DNA of 6,473 nt from the NCBI GenBank assembly GCA_005888425.1, contig VAZF01000021.1, forward strand, positions 1 to 6,473, read 5' to 3'. Below the pieces are notes generated by a model that saw nothing but the letters and a program-made list of their open reading frames with translations, ran no database searches and was not told the origin of the DNA. Of this stretch, positions 6,096 through 6,473 are shown piece by piece; position 1 is the first letter of the stretch; each line of letters opens with the position of its first letter. The position numbers were made by a program, and so were the translations under genes. The stretch comes from Alphaproteobacteria bacterium. Its GTDB lineage: Bacteria; Pseudomonadota; Alphaproteobacteria; ATCC43930; CGMCC-115725.

Positions 6096-6473
6096 TCATG
6101 CTTGCGGTCGATGCTCGCTCGCCGCGAGCAGCCGCAAGAGGCGCGGCGCGGTCAACGGAAGCTCCAAATCGCCAACGCCGACCGCGTCCGCGACCGCATT
6201 GGCGATGCATACAGGCGTGCTCATCGAATTTCCTTCCGCGACCCCCTTGGCGCCGAGCGGGGTGATCGGCGAGAGCGTCTCGCGGTGCAACACGAGCAGA
6301 TCGGGCACCATGCCCGCGGTTGGTACGGCATAATCGGCAAAGCTTCCGGTAAGAAAACTGCCGCTTTCGTCGTAAATAAATCGTTCATAGAGGGCGGCGC
6401 CGATCGCCATCGCAAAAGCGCCGCGCACTTGGCCGTCGAACAATGCCGCGTTCAGAATGCGGCCGGCATCGTG
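6096..6473 (-). CDS. Xanthine dehydrogenase/CoxL-type molybdopterin-binding subunit, C-terminal part
   Basis: The last 125 residues of a molybdenum hydroxylase large subunit are visible; the frame is open through the right edge, so the N-terminal roughly five sixths lies outside. HDAGRILN at the edge, DGQVRGAFAMAIGAALYE (visible 13-30), TGSFADYAVPTA (42-53) and PLGAKGVAEGNS (72-83) are the standard ending of this family. The Glu in GVAEGN (visible 80) matches the catalytic glutamate beside the molybdenum site. These enzymes hydroxylate heteroaromatic rings, aldehydes, CO or aromatic acyl-CoAs using a pyranopterin cofactor, normally with FAD and 2Fe-2S partners; no partner is in view. The TGA at 6098-6096 overlaps an ATG at 6099-6097 in the crotonase frame, which suggests one operon with the downstream gene. 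The substrate cannot be told from this piece. Confidence 0.9.
   Translation of the reverse strand, partial: HDAGRILNAALFDGQVRGAFAMAIGAALYERFIYDESGSFLTGSFADYAVPTAGMVPDLLVLHRETLSPITPLGAKGVAEGNSMSTPVCIANAVADAVGVGDLELPLTAPRLLRLLAASEHRPQA

Noticed and set aside
5080..6333. A 417-codon open frame on the plus strand across the crotonase gene
   Set aside because: The opposite strand encodes a clear crotonase with catalytic residues. The plus-strand translation matches nothing recognisable and runs through the ends of two real genes.
1..6473. tRNA, rRNA, CRISPR array, insertion sequence or attachment site
   Set aside because: No tRNA-like cloverleaf, no regularly spaced repeats, no transposase or integrase coding and no terminal inverted repeats were seen on either strand.

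Overview
This window is GC-rich throughout (about two thirds G+C by eye). It carries the end of a bacterial NAD+-dependent DNA ligase, GC-biased codon use and AGGAG-type ribosome binding sites. Together with the HyuA/HyuB type and the molybdenum hydroxylase, this suggests a proteobacterium, most likely an alphaproteobacterium; that placement is an inference from gene style, not from a marker gene.

Layout, left to right. (1) 3-524 (+): last 173 residues of LigA, cut by the left edge. (2) 539-1438 (+): a TonB-family, proline-rich, single-span inner-membrane protein only 14 bases downstream of ligA. (3) 1439-1521: a short intergenic stretch with two hairpins, the second of which pairs with the ribosome binding site of the next gene. 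(4) 1522-3061 (+): a hydantoinase B/oxoprolinase-type subunit that starts at TTG and is broken near 2001, where the frame shifts and about 50 family-typical residues are absent. (5) 3065-5119 (+): the intact partner subunit, HyuA type, with all the usual nucleotide-binding glycine motifs. (6) 5122-6018 (-): an enoyl-CoA hydratase/isomerase (crotonase) with both catalytic glutamates and an Ala/Pro-rich N-terminal extension. (7) 6096-6473 (-): C-terminal 125 residues of a xanthine dehydrogenase/CoxL-type molybdopterin subunit, cut by the right edge.

How they fit together. Two transcription units converge: ligA-tonB-hyuBA reads rightward and the molybdenum hydroxylase-crotonase pair reads leftward, and their stop codons are only 2 bases apart. 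HyuA/HyuB enzymes use ATP to open cyclic amides or to carboxylate ketones. Molybdenum hydroxylases and crotonases hydroxylate and hydrate (often CoA-bound) catabolic intermediates. The right-hand two thirds therefore looks like catabolic accessory cargo placed next to the housekeeping gene ligA; the substrate cannot be read from the sequence.

I do not see a new defence, mobile or RNA-based system here. The points most worth a second look are the disrupted hyuB beside an intact hyuA, the hairpin over the hyuB ribosome binding site, the atypical N-terminus of the TonB-like gene, and the two competing starts of the crotonase.
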